DNA of 64,000 nucleotides from Rhodoplanes serenus (GTDB lineage: Bacteria > Pseudomonadota > Alphaproteobacteria > Rhizobiales > Xanthobacteraceae), in the NCBI GenBank assembly GCA_009720755.1, contig WNKV01000003.1:248001-312000 (forward strand), read 5' to 3'. A program made the position numbers and the translations under genes. Under the pieces are notes generated by a model. The model was not told the origin of the DNA and made no database searches. It saw only the letters and a program-made list of their open reading frames with translations. Below are positions 7,802 through 15,625 of the stretch, one piece after another. Within the stretch, counting starts at the first letter, position 1. The number at the start of each line of letters is the position of its first letter.

Positions 7802-9098
7802 CGGGCGGCCGCGCCGGCGCGTCCTTCGGGGCGCGCTCGGTTCCGTCCTCGAGCACCAGCCCGCGAACCACGGCGGCACGCCCGAACTTTTCGCGGATGC
7901 GGTCGACCGCGTGCTCGGCGGCGGCGACGCGGCCGGCGCGGCGGTCGACGAGATCGGGCGGATCGGCCGCGTCTCCCGGCCCCAGGCTGCCGACCCCGAC
8001 CCCGATCAGCCGAAACCGGGTGCCGTCGATCTCGGGCGCCAGCAGGTCGCGGGCGACGGTGAAGAGGGTGTCGGCCAGGGCGGTGGGGTCGGGCAGGCCG
8101 CGCGAGCGGGTGCGCAGCCGGAAGTCGGAGCGCTTCAGCTTCAGCGTCACGGTGCGGCCGGCGAGGCCCTTGGCCTTGAGGCGGCCCGCCACCGTCTCGC
8201 ACAGCGGCCACAGCACCTTCTCCAGCGCCCGGAGGTCGGCCAGGTCGGTGTCGAGCGTCGTCTCGGCCGAGATGCTCTTGGCCGGCCGGTCGGGTGTGAC
8301 CGCACGGGCGTCGATGCCGCGGGACAGGCGGGCGAGGCGCAGCCCCTCCGGTCCGAAGGCGCGCATCAGGCTCGTCTCGTCGGCCCGTTGCAGGTCGCCG
8401 ACGGTGCGATAGCCGGCGCGCGCCAGCGCCGCCGCGGTCGCCTGGCCGACCCCGAAGATGGCGGTGACCGGCTTGGGCGCCAGGAGGCTGATCGCGGCGG
8501 CCGGCCCGAGCACCGAGAAGCCGCGCGGCTTCTCGAGATCGGAGGCGAGCTTGGCCAGGAACTTGTTGCTCGACAGGCCGACCGACACGGTGATGCCGAT
8601 CTCGCGCTCCACCCGCGCCGCGAAGCGGGCGAGGGTGCGGGCCGGCGAGGCGCCGTGCAGCCGCTCGGTGCCGGTGAGGTCGAGGAATGCCTCGTCGATC
8701 GACAGCGGCTCGACCAGCGGGGTCAGCGCCAGCATCAGGCTCCGCACCTGGCGTCCGACGCCGGCGTATTTCGCCATGTCAGGGCGGATCACCACGGCGT
8801 GTGGGCACAGCCGGCGGGCTTCGAACATCGGCATCGCCGAGCGCACCCCGAAGGTGCGGGCGATGTAGCAGGCGGTGGCGACGACGCCGCGGCGGCCGCC
8901 GCCGATGATGACCGGCTGGTCGGCGAGGTTCGGCCGGTCGCGCTTCTCGATCGCCGCATAGAAGGCGTCACAATCCACATGGGCGATGCGGAAGTGGTCC
9001 AGCTCCGGGTCGCGCACCAGCCGCGGCGAGCCGCAGCGGGGGCAGCGTGTCGCCGCCTCCGGCGCGTCGGTCAGGCAGTCGCGGCAGAAGCCGGCCAT
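7776..9098 (-). CDS. dinB: DNA polymerase IV with N-terminal zinc ribbon
   Basis: A 440-residue Y-family translesion polymerase. The N-terminus carries four cysteines (5, 8, 19, 22; CRDC and CPRC) forming a zinc-ribbon-like module, a known variant in rhizobial DinB proteins. The palm follows: [12 protein letters not shown] with Asp42 and Asp44, then the [12 protein letters not shown] motif with catalytic Asp-Glu, [19 protein letters not shown], the helix-hairpin-helix [11 protein letters not shown], and a little-finger domain. ATG 9098 is chosen because the ribbon begins right after it; residues upstream are not conserved. No LexA box was noticed. Convergent overlap with eipB. Confidence 0.9.
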   Translation of the reverse strand: MAGFCRDCLTDAPEAATRCPRCGSPRLVRDPELDHFRIAHVDCDAFYAAIEKRDRPNLADQPVIIGGGRRGVVATACYIARTFGVRSAMPMFEARRLCPHAVVIRPDMAKYAGVGRQVRSLMLALTPLVEPLSIDEAFLDLTGTERLHGASPARTLARFAARVEREIGITVSVGLSSNKFLAKLASDLEKPRGFSVLGPAAAISLLAPKPVTAIFGVGQATAAALARAGYRTVGDLQRADETSLMRAFGPEGLRLARLSRGIDARAVTPDRPAKSISAETTLDTDLADLRALEKVLWPLCETVAGRLKAKGLAGRTVTLKLKRSDFRLRTRSRGLPDPTALADTLFTVARDLLAPEIDGTRFRLIGVGVGSLGPGDAADPPDLVDRRAGRVAAAEHAVDRIREKFGRAAVVRGLVLEDGTERAPKDAPARPPVRGRSDRA

Positions 9099-9274
9099 GC
9101 GGCGATCCCGGTGGATGGAGGGCCGATCCTCCGGCCCGGCTGCGAGTCGATCAAGCCCGGTCGGTCGGGTGCATCGATCGCGTCTGCGATCGCGCGCCCG
9201 CGCCGCCTCTCGCGGGCCGCTGGCGGCCCGCCGGCGGGCCGCCCGCAGCCGTCCGAGGTGCGCTGCAAGAGGCG

Positions 9275-9301
9275 GATTCGTTATACTTAACAAATCCTTT
9301 A
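9275..9301 (+). promoter_or_regulatory. CtrA-like box with adjacent CcrM site upstream of divK-pleD
   Basis: TTAA-CAAATCC-TTTA at 9287-9301 matches TTAA-N7-TTAA at 7 of 8 positions. A GANTC methylation site (GATTC, 9275-9279) lies eight bases before it. It sits about 120 bases upstream of divK in the 326-base gap after the divergent dinB. In Caulobacter the divK-pleD operon is part of the CtrA circuit, so the placement fits. Nothing else is seen in this gap. Confidence 0.6.
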
Positions 9302-9424
9302 CCGGATGCATTTGTTTGCGATTGTGAAAGGAATTCCGTGTAGGCTGCATTAGTACGACGCATGTCGTCGGGCCGATGCAAGGCGTCTCGACAGGCGGGA
9401 CGGTCGCGGACCGGAGGGTGTAGG

Positions 9425-9796
9425 ATGGCGAAGACCGTCCTGATCGTGGAGGACAACGAGCTCAACATGAAGCTCTTCCACGATCTGTTAGAGGCGCACG
9501 GCTACCAGACGATCGGCACCCGCAACGGTGTCGAGGCGCTCGATCTCGCGCGCCGTCATCGTCCCGATCTGATCCTGATGGACATTCAGCTTCCCGAGGT
9601 CTCCGGCCTCGAGGTGACGCGCTGGCTCAAGGACGATCCCGCCCTCAAGGCGATCCCGGTGGTGGCGGTGACCGCCTTCGCCATGAAGGGCGACGAGGAG
9701 CGCATCCGGGAGGGCGGCTGCGAAGCCTATCTGTCCAAGCCGATCTCGGTGGGCAAGTTCATCGAGACGGTCCGCCACTTCCTCGGCCAGCCGTGA
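9425..9796 (+). CDS. divK: Single-domain response regulator DivK
   Basis: A 123-residue stand-alone receiver domain. Acidic pocket ED (9-10), phospho-acceptor Asp53 in [10 protein letters not shown], Thr83 and Lys105 (LSKP) are all present. DivK is the polar cell-cycle regulator phosphorylated by DivJ and dephosphorylated by PleC, acting through DivL to reduce CtrA phosphorylation. The identity is supported by pleD immediately downstream, the conserved order in alphaproteobacteria. ATG 9425 follows GGAGGG. Probably controlled from the CtrA-like box at 9287. Confidence 0.93.
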   Translation: MAKTVLIVEDNELNMKLFHDLLEAHGYQTIGTRNGVEALDLARRHRPDLILMDIQLPEVSGLEVTRWLKDDPALKAIPVVAVTAFAMKGDEERIREGGCEAYLSKPISVGKFIETVRHFLGQP

Positions 9797-9807
9797 GGTA
9801 ATTGCCG

Positions 9808-11184
9808 ATGACCGCGCGAATCCTCGTCGTCGACGACGTGCTCGCGAACGTGAAGCTGCTCGAGGCGCGGCTGTCGGCGGAGTATTTCGACGTGATCACG
9901 GCGCTGTCGGGGGCCGAGGCGCTGACCATCTGCGAGCGGGCGCAATGCGACATCGTGCTGCTCGACGTGATGATGCCCGACATGGACGGCTTCGAGGTGT
10001 GTCGGCGCCTGAAGTCCAATCCCAAGACCCATCACATCCCGGTCGTCATGGTGACGGCGCTCGACCAGGCGTCCGACCGGGTGCGCGGCCTGGAGGCCGG
10101 CGCCGACGACTTCCTCACCAAGCCGGTGTCCGACATCGCGCTGGTGGCCCGGGTGCGCTCGCTGGTGCGGCTCAAGCTGATGACCGACGAGCTGCGCATG
10201 CGCGCCGTCACGTCGCGCGAGATCGGCATCGAGAACCCGGTGCTGGAGTCGATCGCCGACACTGGCCGCGGCGGCCGTGTGCTGCTGATCGACGATCGCG
10301 AATCGTCCTGGGACCGCATCGCCGGCATGCTCTCGGCCGAGCACACCGTCGACGTCGAGCCGGACCCGGCCGAGGCGCTGTTCCGCGCCGCCGACGGCGA
10401 GTACGACATCGTCGTCGTGTCGCTCGCGCTCCAGAGCTTCGACGGGCTGCGGCTGTGCAGCCAGCTCCGCTCCCTCGACCGCACCCGCAACGTGCCGGTG
10501 CTGGCGGTGGCCGATGCCGACGAGGAGAGCGCCCGCCTGAATCGCGGGCTCGAGATCGGCGTCAACGACTACGTGTTCCGGCCGATCGATCGCAACGAGC
10601 TGCTCGCCCGCGCCCGCACCCAGGTGCGCAAGAAGCGCTTCACCGAGCGGCTGCGCGACAATGTCCAGCTCTCCATCGAGGCGGCCATCACGGACGCGCT
10701 CACCGGGCTGCACAACCGCCGCTACATGGAGACCCATGTCTCGACCCTGGTCGAGCAGGCGATTGCCCGCGGCAAGCCGCTCGCCGTGCTGGTGCTCGAC
10801 ATCGACTTCTTCAAGGCCATCAACGACACCCATGGCCATGACGGCGGTGACGACGTGCTGCGCGAGTTCGCCATGCGGCTGCGCAAGTCGATCCGCGGCA
10901 TCGATCTGGCGTGCCGGTTCGGCGGCGAGGAATTCGTCGTGGTGATGCCGGACACCGATCTCGGCGTCGCCGCCAAGGTGGCGGAGCGTCTGCGCCGGCG
11001 AATCGCCTCGGAGCCGTTCCTGATCCACGCGACCGGCAAGACCGTCGAGGTGACCATCTCGGTCGGGCTCGCCGGGCTAGGCGGACCCGACGATAACCCG
11101 ACGAAGGTGCTGAAGCGTGCCGACGAGGCGCTGTACCGGGCCAAGCGGGACGGCCGCAACCGAGTGGTGGCCGCCGCGGCGTGA
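9808..11184 (+). CDS. pleD: Diguanylate cyclase response regulator PleD
   Basis: A 458-residue REC-REC-GGDEF protein making c-di-GMP from two GTP. The first receiver has Asp53 (LLDVMMPDMDG) and Lys105. The second receiver (about 155-275) has Ser205 where the acceptor Asp would be, matching the PleD adaptor domain used for dimerisation. The cyclase domain (about 290-455) contains DALTGLHNRRY, DIDFFKAINDTHGHDGGD, the active-site GGEEF at 372-376, and the inhibitory I-site RGID at 363-366, five residues before it. Starts 11 bases after divK. Its product may be sensed by the PilZ protein at 3.8 kb. Confidence 0.94.
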   Translation: MTARILVVDDVLANVKLLEARLSAEYFDVITALSGAEALTICERAQCDIVLLDVMMPDMDGFEVCRRLKSNPKTHHIPVVMVTALDQASDRVRGLEAGADDFLTKPVSDIALVARVRSLVRLKLMTDELRMRAVTSREIGIENPVLESIADTGRGGRVLLIDDRESSWDRIAGMLSAEHTVDVEPDPAEALFRAADGEYDIVVVSLALQSFDGLRLCSQLRSLDRTRNVPVLAVADADEESARLNRGLEIGVNDYVFRPIDRNELLARARTQVRKKRFTERLRDNVQLSIEAAITDALTGLHNRRYMETHVSTLVEQAIARGKPLAVLVLDIDFFKAINDTHGHDGGDDVLREFAMRLRKSIRGIDLACRFGGEEFVVVMPDTDLGVAAKVAERLRRRIASEPFLIHATGKTVEVTISVGLAGLGGPDDNPTKVLKRADEALYRAKRDGRNRVVAAAA

Positions 11185-11870
11185 CGCCGGCGCCCGGGCG
11201 GGGGCCTCAGGGACGCCCCGTAAGTGGCTGCGTCATCAACCTTAATCGTTCAGCTTGACGAGATGTCGCGGAGCCCTGACTCCCGACGGAGGTTGATTTC
11301 TCGCGCATATGCGATAGATTTTAGTCGAAATAGCTCGGGAGAGCGACGCGGCGCGATAGTTCGCTTGCTTCCGAGCAACGTCCAACCCTACGGAGTGCTC
11401 AGGTCCGCCGCATCTCCTGGGTCCGTGGGGTTTGGCCGGCCGGTGAGCGGTGCGAGTGGCCTCCTCATAACACTGCTCCCGGCCGGCCTCTTTCTTTTTC
11501 CGGCCCGCACTTTAGCTGCGGGCGTGCGCCGCGCATCCGTCCTTCACCAAAAAGCTTTCTCTTGCGGCCAGTTCTCTCGCAAAGAGAGGGGGGGCGTCAT
11601 CAGGCCAGCCGCCGGCGAAGTCGGCCATCATCGAAGCGTCGCGGCGTCTCCCGATCCGTGCACCCGTGCCGAAGCGAGGACTCGGGGAGCCGAGCGACGT
11701 GAGCACGTAATTCGGCTCGCCGCTCGTCCCCGCGCTAGGTGGAACTAGGAGCCGGAACGCAACCGCGACCTTCATGAACGCCGAAGTCCCGCTTGCGCGG
11801 GACCGAGCGGACGTCACACCGCTAGACGTTCATGGCGTCCGATCGAAACCGGACCGTTCGGAGCGGCGAT
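11185..11870. other. 686-bp intergenic region between pleD and rpmG
   Basis: No convincing coding frame. It is more AT-rich than its surroundings around 11230-11345 and holds one strong hairpin (11434-11488). A shorter inverted repeat (GTCCCGC-TTGC-GCGGGAC, 11785-11802) lies just beyond the convergent rpmG end. It may carry a small RNA or a long pleD 3' UTR. Confidence 0.5.
11434..11500 (+). terminator. Strong intrinsic terminator, possible sRNA 3' end
   Basis: GGCCGGCCGG (11434-11443) pairs with CCGGCCGGCC (11479-11488). The stem continues inward as GAGCGGTG/CACTGCTC with one bulged T and one G-U pair, about 18 bp in total, and is followed by TCTTTCTTTTT. It lies 250 bases after the pleD stop, too far for an ordinary pleD terminator, so it could end a small RNA starting around 11230-11350. 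Confidence 0.75.
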
Positions 11871-12038
11871 CTACTTGATCTTGGCTTCGCGGAACTCGAC
11901 GTGCTTTTTGGCGACCGGATCGTACTTCTTCTTGACGAGCTTCTCGGTCTGCGTCCGCGAGTTCTTCTTGGCGACGTAGAAATAGCCGGTGTCGGCGCTC
12001 GACACGAGCTTCACTTTGATGGTGGTGGCCTTCGCCAT
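11871..12038 (-). CDS. rpmG: 50S ribosomal protein L33
   Basis: A 55-residue basic protein: [13 protein letters not shown] at the start, [13 protein letters not shown] and [17 protein letters not shown] following, the standard alphaproteobacterial L33 pattern and length. This is the form without the four zinc-ligand cysteines. It is part of the large ribosomal subunit near the E site. Downstream of the nudix gene on the same strand, 158 bases apart, so probably with its own promoter. Confidence 0.95.
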   Translation of the reverse strand: MAKATTIKVKLVSSADTGYFYVAKKNSRTQTEKLVKKKYDPVAKKHVEFREAKIK

Positions 12039-12196
12039 GGGGCGTCCTTCGCGATCGTTCGAACGGTGCGGTGAGTTGGCGGCAACCTAGTGAGAAGGCC
12101 CGAAATGTCAAGAAACGGCGGCTCGCGCGGCGGCGCGGGCCGGCATGGGTCGTGGTTTGGCCGTGCGGTGGGCGCGCCAGGACGGCCGGGCGTGGC

Positions 12197-13123
12197 CTAT
12201 AGCTCGCTCCGCTGCATCCGGCCGCGGCTCCAGCGATAGAACGGCACTGGAAGATCCGGCCGGAAGCCATTGGCGATTCGGTGATCCAGCTCGGCCAGAA
12301 TCGCCAGGGTGATGGGCGCGAGATCGAGCTGCTCGGCGTCGTCGAGGGCCAGCCACACCAGCTCCACCAGCTCCGAGTCGGGGCCGACCACGTTCTCGAC
12401 CCGGCCCGCCACCGCGGCGGCGTCGACGGCGAAGAAGCGGGTGTCGAAGCGCCGCGGCCAGCGCGGCGGCGTGATGGCGCGGGCGATGAACTGGAGGGCG
12501 GAGAGGTCAGGCCGCAGCCCGGCCCGCGCGAACGCCGTCCAGGCGTGGGCCGCATCCGGGCCGGCTGCCGCGGCGGCTGCGGCCGCGGGGCCGTCGAGCG
12601 AGGGGAGCGGGGCCACGGAGGTGGCCCCGGCGTCGGCGCGTCCGAGCAGCAGGCCGGTCTCCTCGAAGGTCTCGCGCACCGCCGCCATCGCGAAGGCGCG
12701 GGCCTTGGTCCGGCTCGGGTGGCGGACGGCACGCATCAGCCGAATGGCGGCGCCCGGGTCCAGCTCGGCTGCCGCCGGGGCGGCGCGGTCGCCGGGCTCG
12801 ATGCCGCCGCCCGGGAAGACGAACTTGCCCGGCATGAACTTGTGGGCGGCGTGGCGGCGCCCGACCAGCACCTTGGGTTCCGGGCCGGTGCGGTCGATCA
12901 GGATCAGGGTGGCCGCATCTTTCGGCACCACCTGGGTGTAGGCCATCGGCAGGCCCTCCCGCATCAAACGCTCGGTGATGAGCCCGGCCAGCCGGTGCGG
13001 TGGGGCGCCGGCGAGAGCCTCGGGCTCGCCGGCCGCTGCGTCGGAGTTCGCCGTGTCGGCCCCCGTCGCGTCGGCCCCCGTCGCGTCGGCCCTCGTCGTC
13101 TCGGCGCTCGTCGTCTCGCTCAT
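12197..13123 (-). CDS. NUDIX hydrolase
   Basis: A 308-residue NUDIX-fold protein. The core begins about residue 65 (TLILIDRTGPEPKVLVGRR), with FVFPGGGIEPGD and, after a long insertion, RETFEETGLLLG, giving the REx2EExGx catalytic helix (AVRETFEETG). The spacing resembles RNF/NUDT19-like family members; the substrate is unknown. The first 35 residues are low-complexity ETTRADATGADATGADTA encoded by a 15-bp repeat. Its ATG overlaps the rnr stop (ATGA, 13120-13123), so translation is probably coupled. Confidence 0.82.
   Translation of the reverse strand: MSETTSAETTRADATGADATGADTANSDAAAGEPEALAGAPPHRLAGLITERLMREGLPMAYTQVVPKDAATLILIDRTGPEPKVLVGRRHAAHKFMPGKFVFPGGGIEPGDRAAPAAAELDPGAAIRLMRAVRHPSRTKARAFAMAAVRETFEETGLLLGRADAGATSVAPLPSLDGPAAAAAAAAGPDAAHAWTAFARAGLRPDLSALQFIARAITPPRWPRRFDTRFFAVDAAAVAGRVENVVGPDSELVELVWLALDDAEQLDLAPITLAILAELDHRIANGFRPDLPVPFYRWSRGRMQRSEL
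13041..13115. repeat. 15-bp minisatellite at the nudix start
   Basis: Five in-register units (13041, 13056, 13071, 13086, 13101) of the type TCGGCCCCCGTCGCG, two of them identical. They encode the Thr/Asp/Ala-rich N-terminus of the nudix protein, starting three codons after its ATG. Confidence 0.85.
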
Positions 13124-15429
13124 CCCCGGCTCCGTCTGGTCGATCGCTTGGCGGCCGGCCGCGGTTTCTCGCGCCGCGGTCCCGTGCGCCGCTTGTCGGT
13201 CCCCTTGGGCTCCCGCCGCGGCCCGCGCGTCCGCCCGCGCGGCTCGATCCGGCCGTCGGAGACGATCTCGAAGCGGAGCGCCCCGGCGACCGGGGCGGCC
13301 TCGACGAGCTTCACGGTGACGGAATCGCCGAGCCGCCAGCTCTCGCCGGTGGCCTCGCCGACCATCGCATGGCGCTTCTCGTCGTAGCGGTAGTAGTCGC
13401 GCCCCAGCGTGGCGGCCGGCACGAAGCCGTCGGCGCCGGTCTCGTCGAGCTTGACGAACAGGCCGGCTCGCGTCGCCCCGGCGACCCGGCCCGAAAAGGT
13501 GGCGCCGATGCGGTCGGCGAGGTGGTGGGCGATCAGCCGGTCGACGGTCTCGCGCTCGGCCGCCATGGCGCGCCGCTCGGCTGCCGAGATCTTGGCGGCG
13601 ATCTCGGCCAGCGCCGCGGTGTCGGTGCTCTCCGACAGGCCGTCGCGACCGAGCTTCCGGGCCCGGATCAGCGCCCGGTGGACGACGAGATCGGCATAGC
13701 GGCGGATCGGCGAGGTGAAGTGGGCGTAGCGGCGCAGGTTGAGACCGAAGTGCCCGTAGTTCTCGGCCGCGTACTCGGCCTGGGCCTGGCTGCGCAGCAC
13801 CACCTCGTTGACCAGCGCCTCGACGTCGCGGCCCTTCACCCGGGCGAGGATGCGGTTGAACTGGGCGGGCCGCAGCGCGCCGGATTTCGGCAGCGCGATA
13901 TCGATGGTGGCCAGGAAGTCGCGCAGCGCTGACAGCTTGTCGAGGGTCGGCTCGTCGTGGACCCGGTAGATCAGCGGCGTCCGCGCCCGCTCCAGGGTCT
14001 CGGCCGCTGCCACATTGGCGAGGATCATGAACTCCTCGATCAGCCGGTGGGCGTCGAGGCGTTGCGGCACGATCACCCGCTCGACCGTGTAATCGGGCTT
14101 GAGCAGGATCTTGCGCTCGGGCAACTCGAGGTCGAGCGGGCTGCGCTCCTGGCGGGCGCGCTTGAGCGCCGCATAGGCGGCCCACAGGGGCTCCAGCACC
14201 AGCCCCATCAGGGGCGCCGTCACCGCGTCGGGATGCCCGTCGACCGCCGCCTGGGCCTGGCCGTAGTGCAGCCGCGCCACCGAGCGCATCAGCACCCGGT
14301 GGAACGTATGGCTGCGCTTTACCCCGTCGGCGTCAATCACCATGCGGGCGACCAGCGCCGGGCGGTCCTCCAGCGGACGCAGCGAGCACAGGTCGTTGGA
14401 GATGCGCTCGGGCAGCATCGGCACCACGCGGTCCGGGAAATAGACCGAATTGCCGCGTTCGAGCGCCGCGCGGTCGAGCGCCGAGCCCGGCCGGACATAG
14501 GCGGCGACATCGGCGATGGCGACGTCGATGACGAAGCCGCCGCGGTTGTCCGGGCTGGTGTCGGCGCGGGCGAAGACGGCGTCGTCGTGGTCCTTGGCGT
14601 CGACCGGGTCGATGGTGACGAACGGCACCTCGCGCCAGTCCTCGCGGCCTTCGAGGGTGGCGGGGCGCGCCGCCTCGGCCTCCTCCAGCACCTCGCGCGA
14701 GAAGACGTGCGGGATGCCGTGGGCATGGATGGCGATCAGGCTGACGGCGCGCTCGCTCGCCAGCGAGCCGAGCCGCTCCTTCACCTTGGCGTTGGGCTGG
14801 CCGAAGCGGCCGAAGCGCTTCACCTCGACGGCGACGAGATCGCCCTCGCGGGCGTCGCCGGTATCGTCGGCCCGGATGGTCAGCTCGCGGCCGAGGCTCT
14901 TCTTGTCGACCGGCACCAGCCGGCCGCCGCCGTCGGGAAGGGCGCGGAACACGCCGAGCACGCGGTGACGGGCGCGGTCGATCACCTTGATGGGCCGGCC
15001 GCGGTGGCGGAGGCCGTCCTCGGCCTCGATCTCCTCGGTGCGCAAGAGGGCGCGGTCGCCGACCCCGGGAATCTCGGCCGGCCGGGCGCGGCGCGGGACG
15101 TGGACGCGGATCTGCGGCGGCGGGCCGTGCTCCTCCTCGTCCCAGTCGGTCGGGGTGGCGATCAGCTCGCCATCGGCGTCGCGGCCGGTGATGTCGGCCA
15201 GCACCACCTCGGGCAGCGCGCCGGTGCGCCGCATCTTCTTGCGGTACTTCTCGATGCGGCCTTCCTGCGCCAGCTCGCGCAGCATCGTCTTGAGCGCCGC
15301 CCGGTCGGCATTCTTCAGGCCGTAGGCGCGGGCGATCTCGCGGGTGCCGGCATTGCCGCCGTGCTGCTCGACGAAGGCGACGAGCTCGTCCTTGGACGGC
15401 AGGGCGGGGCCGGGCTTCTTGGACGTCAC
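13120..15429 (-). CDS. rnr: Ribonuclease R
   Basis: A 769-residue RNB-family 3'-5' exoribonuclease that degrades structured RNA. An N-terminal winged-helix (about 10-80, with REIARAYGL) is followed by cold-shock domains. The RNB catalytic domain contains FVTIDPVDAKDHDDAVFA, with the Asp residues that bind magnesium, and HYGHFGLNLRRYAHFTSPIRRYADL-type sequence near residue 570. An S1 domain with AGLFVKLDETGADGF follows, and a basic Arg/Lys-rich tail ends the protein. Translationally coupled to the nudix gene by a 4-base overlap; topA lies upstream on the same strand. Confidence 0.95.
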   Translation of the reverse strand: MTSKKPGPALPSKDELVAFVEQHGGNAGTREIARAYGLKNADRAALKTMLRELAQEGRIEKYRKKMRRTGALPEVVLADITGRDADGELIATPTDWDEEEHGPPPQIRVHVPRRARPAEIPGVGDRALLRTEEIEAEDGLRHRGRPIKVIDRARHRVLGVFRALPDGGGRLVPVDKKSLGRELTIRADDTGDAREGDLVAVEVKRFGRFGQPNAKVKERLGSLASERAVSLIAIHAHGIPHVFSREVLEEAEAARPATLEGREDWREVPFVTIDPVDAKDHDDAVFARADTSPDNRGGFVIDVAIADVAAYVRPGSALDRAALERGNSVYFPDRVVPMLPERISNDLCSLRPLEDRPALVARMVIDADGVKRSHTFHRVLMRSVARLHYGQAQAAVDGHPDAVTAPLMGLVLEPLWAAYAALKRARQERSPLDLELPERKILLKPDYTVERVIVPQRLDAHRLIEEFMILANVAAAETLERARTPLIYRVHDEPTLDKLSALRDFLATIDIALPKSGALRPAQFNRILARVKGRDVEALVNEVVLRSQAQAEYAAENYGHFGLNLRRYAHFTSPIRRYADLVVHRALIRARKLGRDGLSESTDTAALAEIAAKISAAERRAMAAERETVDRLIAHHLADRIGATFSGRVAGATRAGLFVKLDETGADGFVPAATLGRDYYRYDEKRHAMVGEATGESWRLGDSVTVKLVEAAPVAGALRFEIVSDGRIEPRGRTRGPRREPKGTDKRRTGPRREKPRPAAKRSTRRSRG

Positions 15430-15625
15430 CGGACGGTCCGCGGGCGGCTGGTCGGGGCGGGGAGCGGGCAGGGATGCGAGCAGGGGTTCGAGGTCATGGC
15501 CTCAAGTTAAGCGGCGCCGGCGGATTCCGCCAGCCGTCAGCGAGGGCCGTGCGCGAGGCGAGGCACACGGCTCGTGCCCTGGACGCGGCGCGTCGCGCCG
15601 CGCCCAGACACGAGGTCGATCGCGA

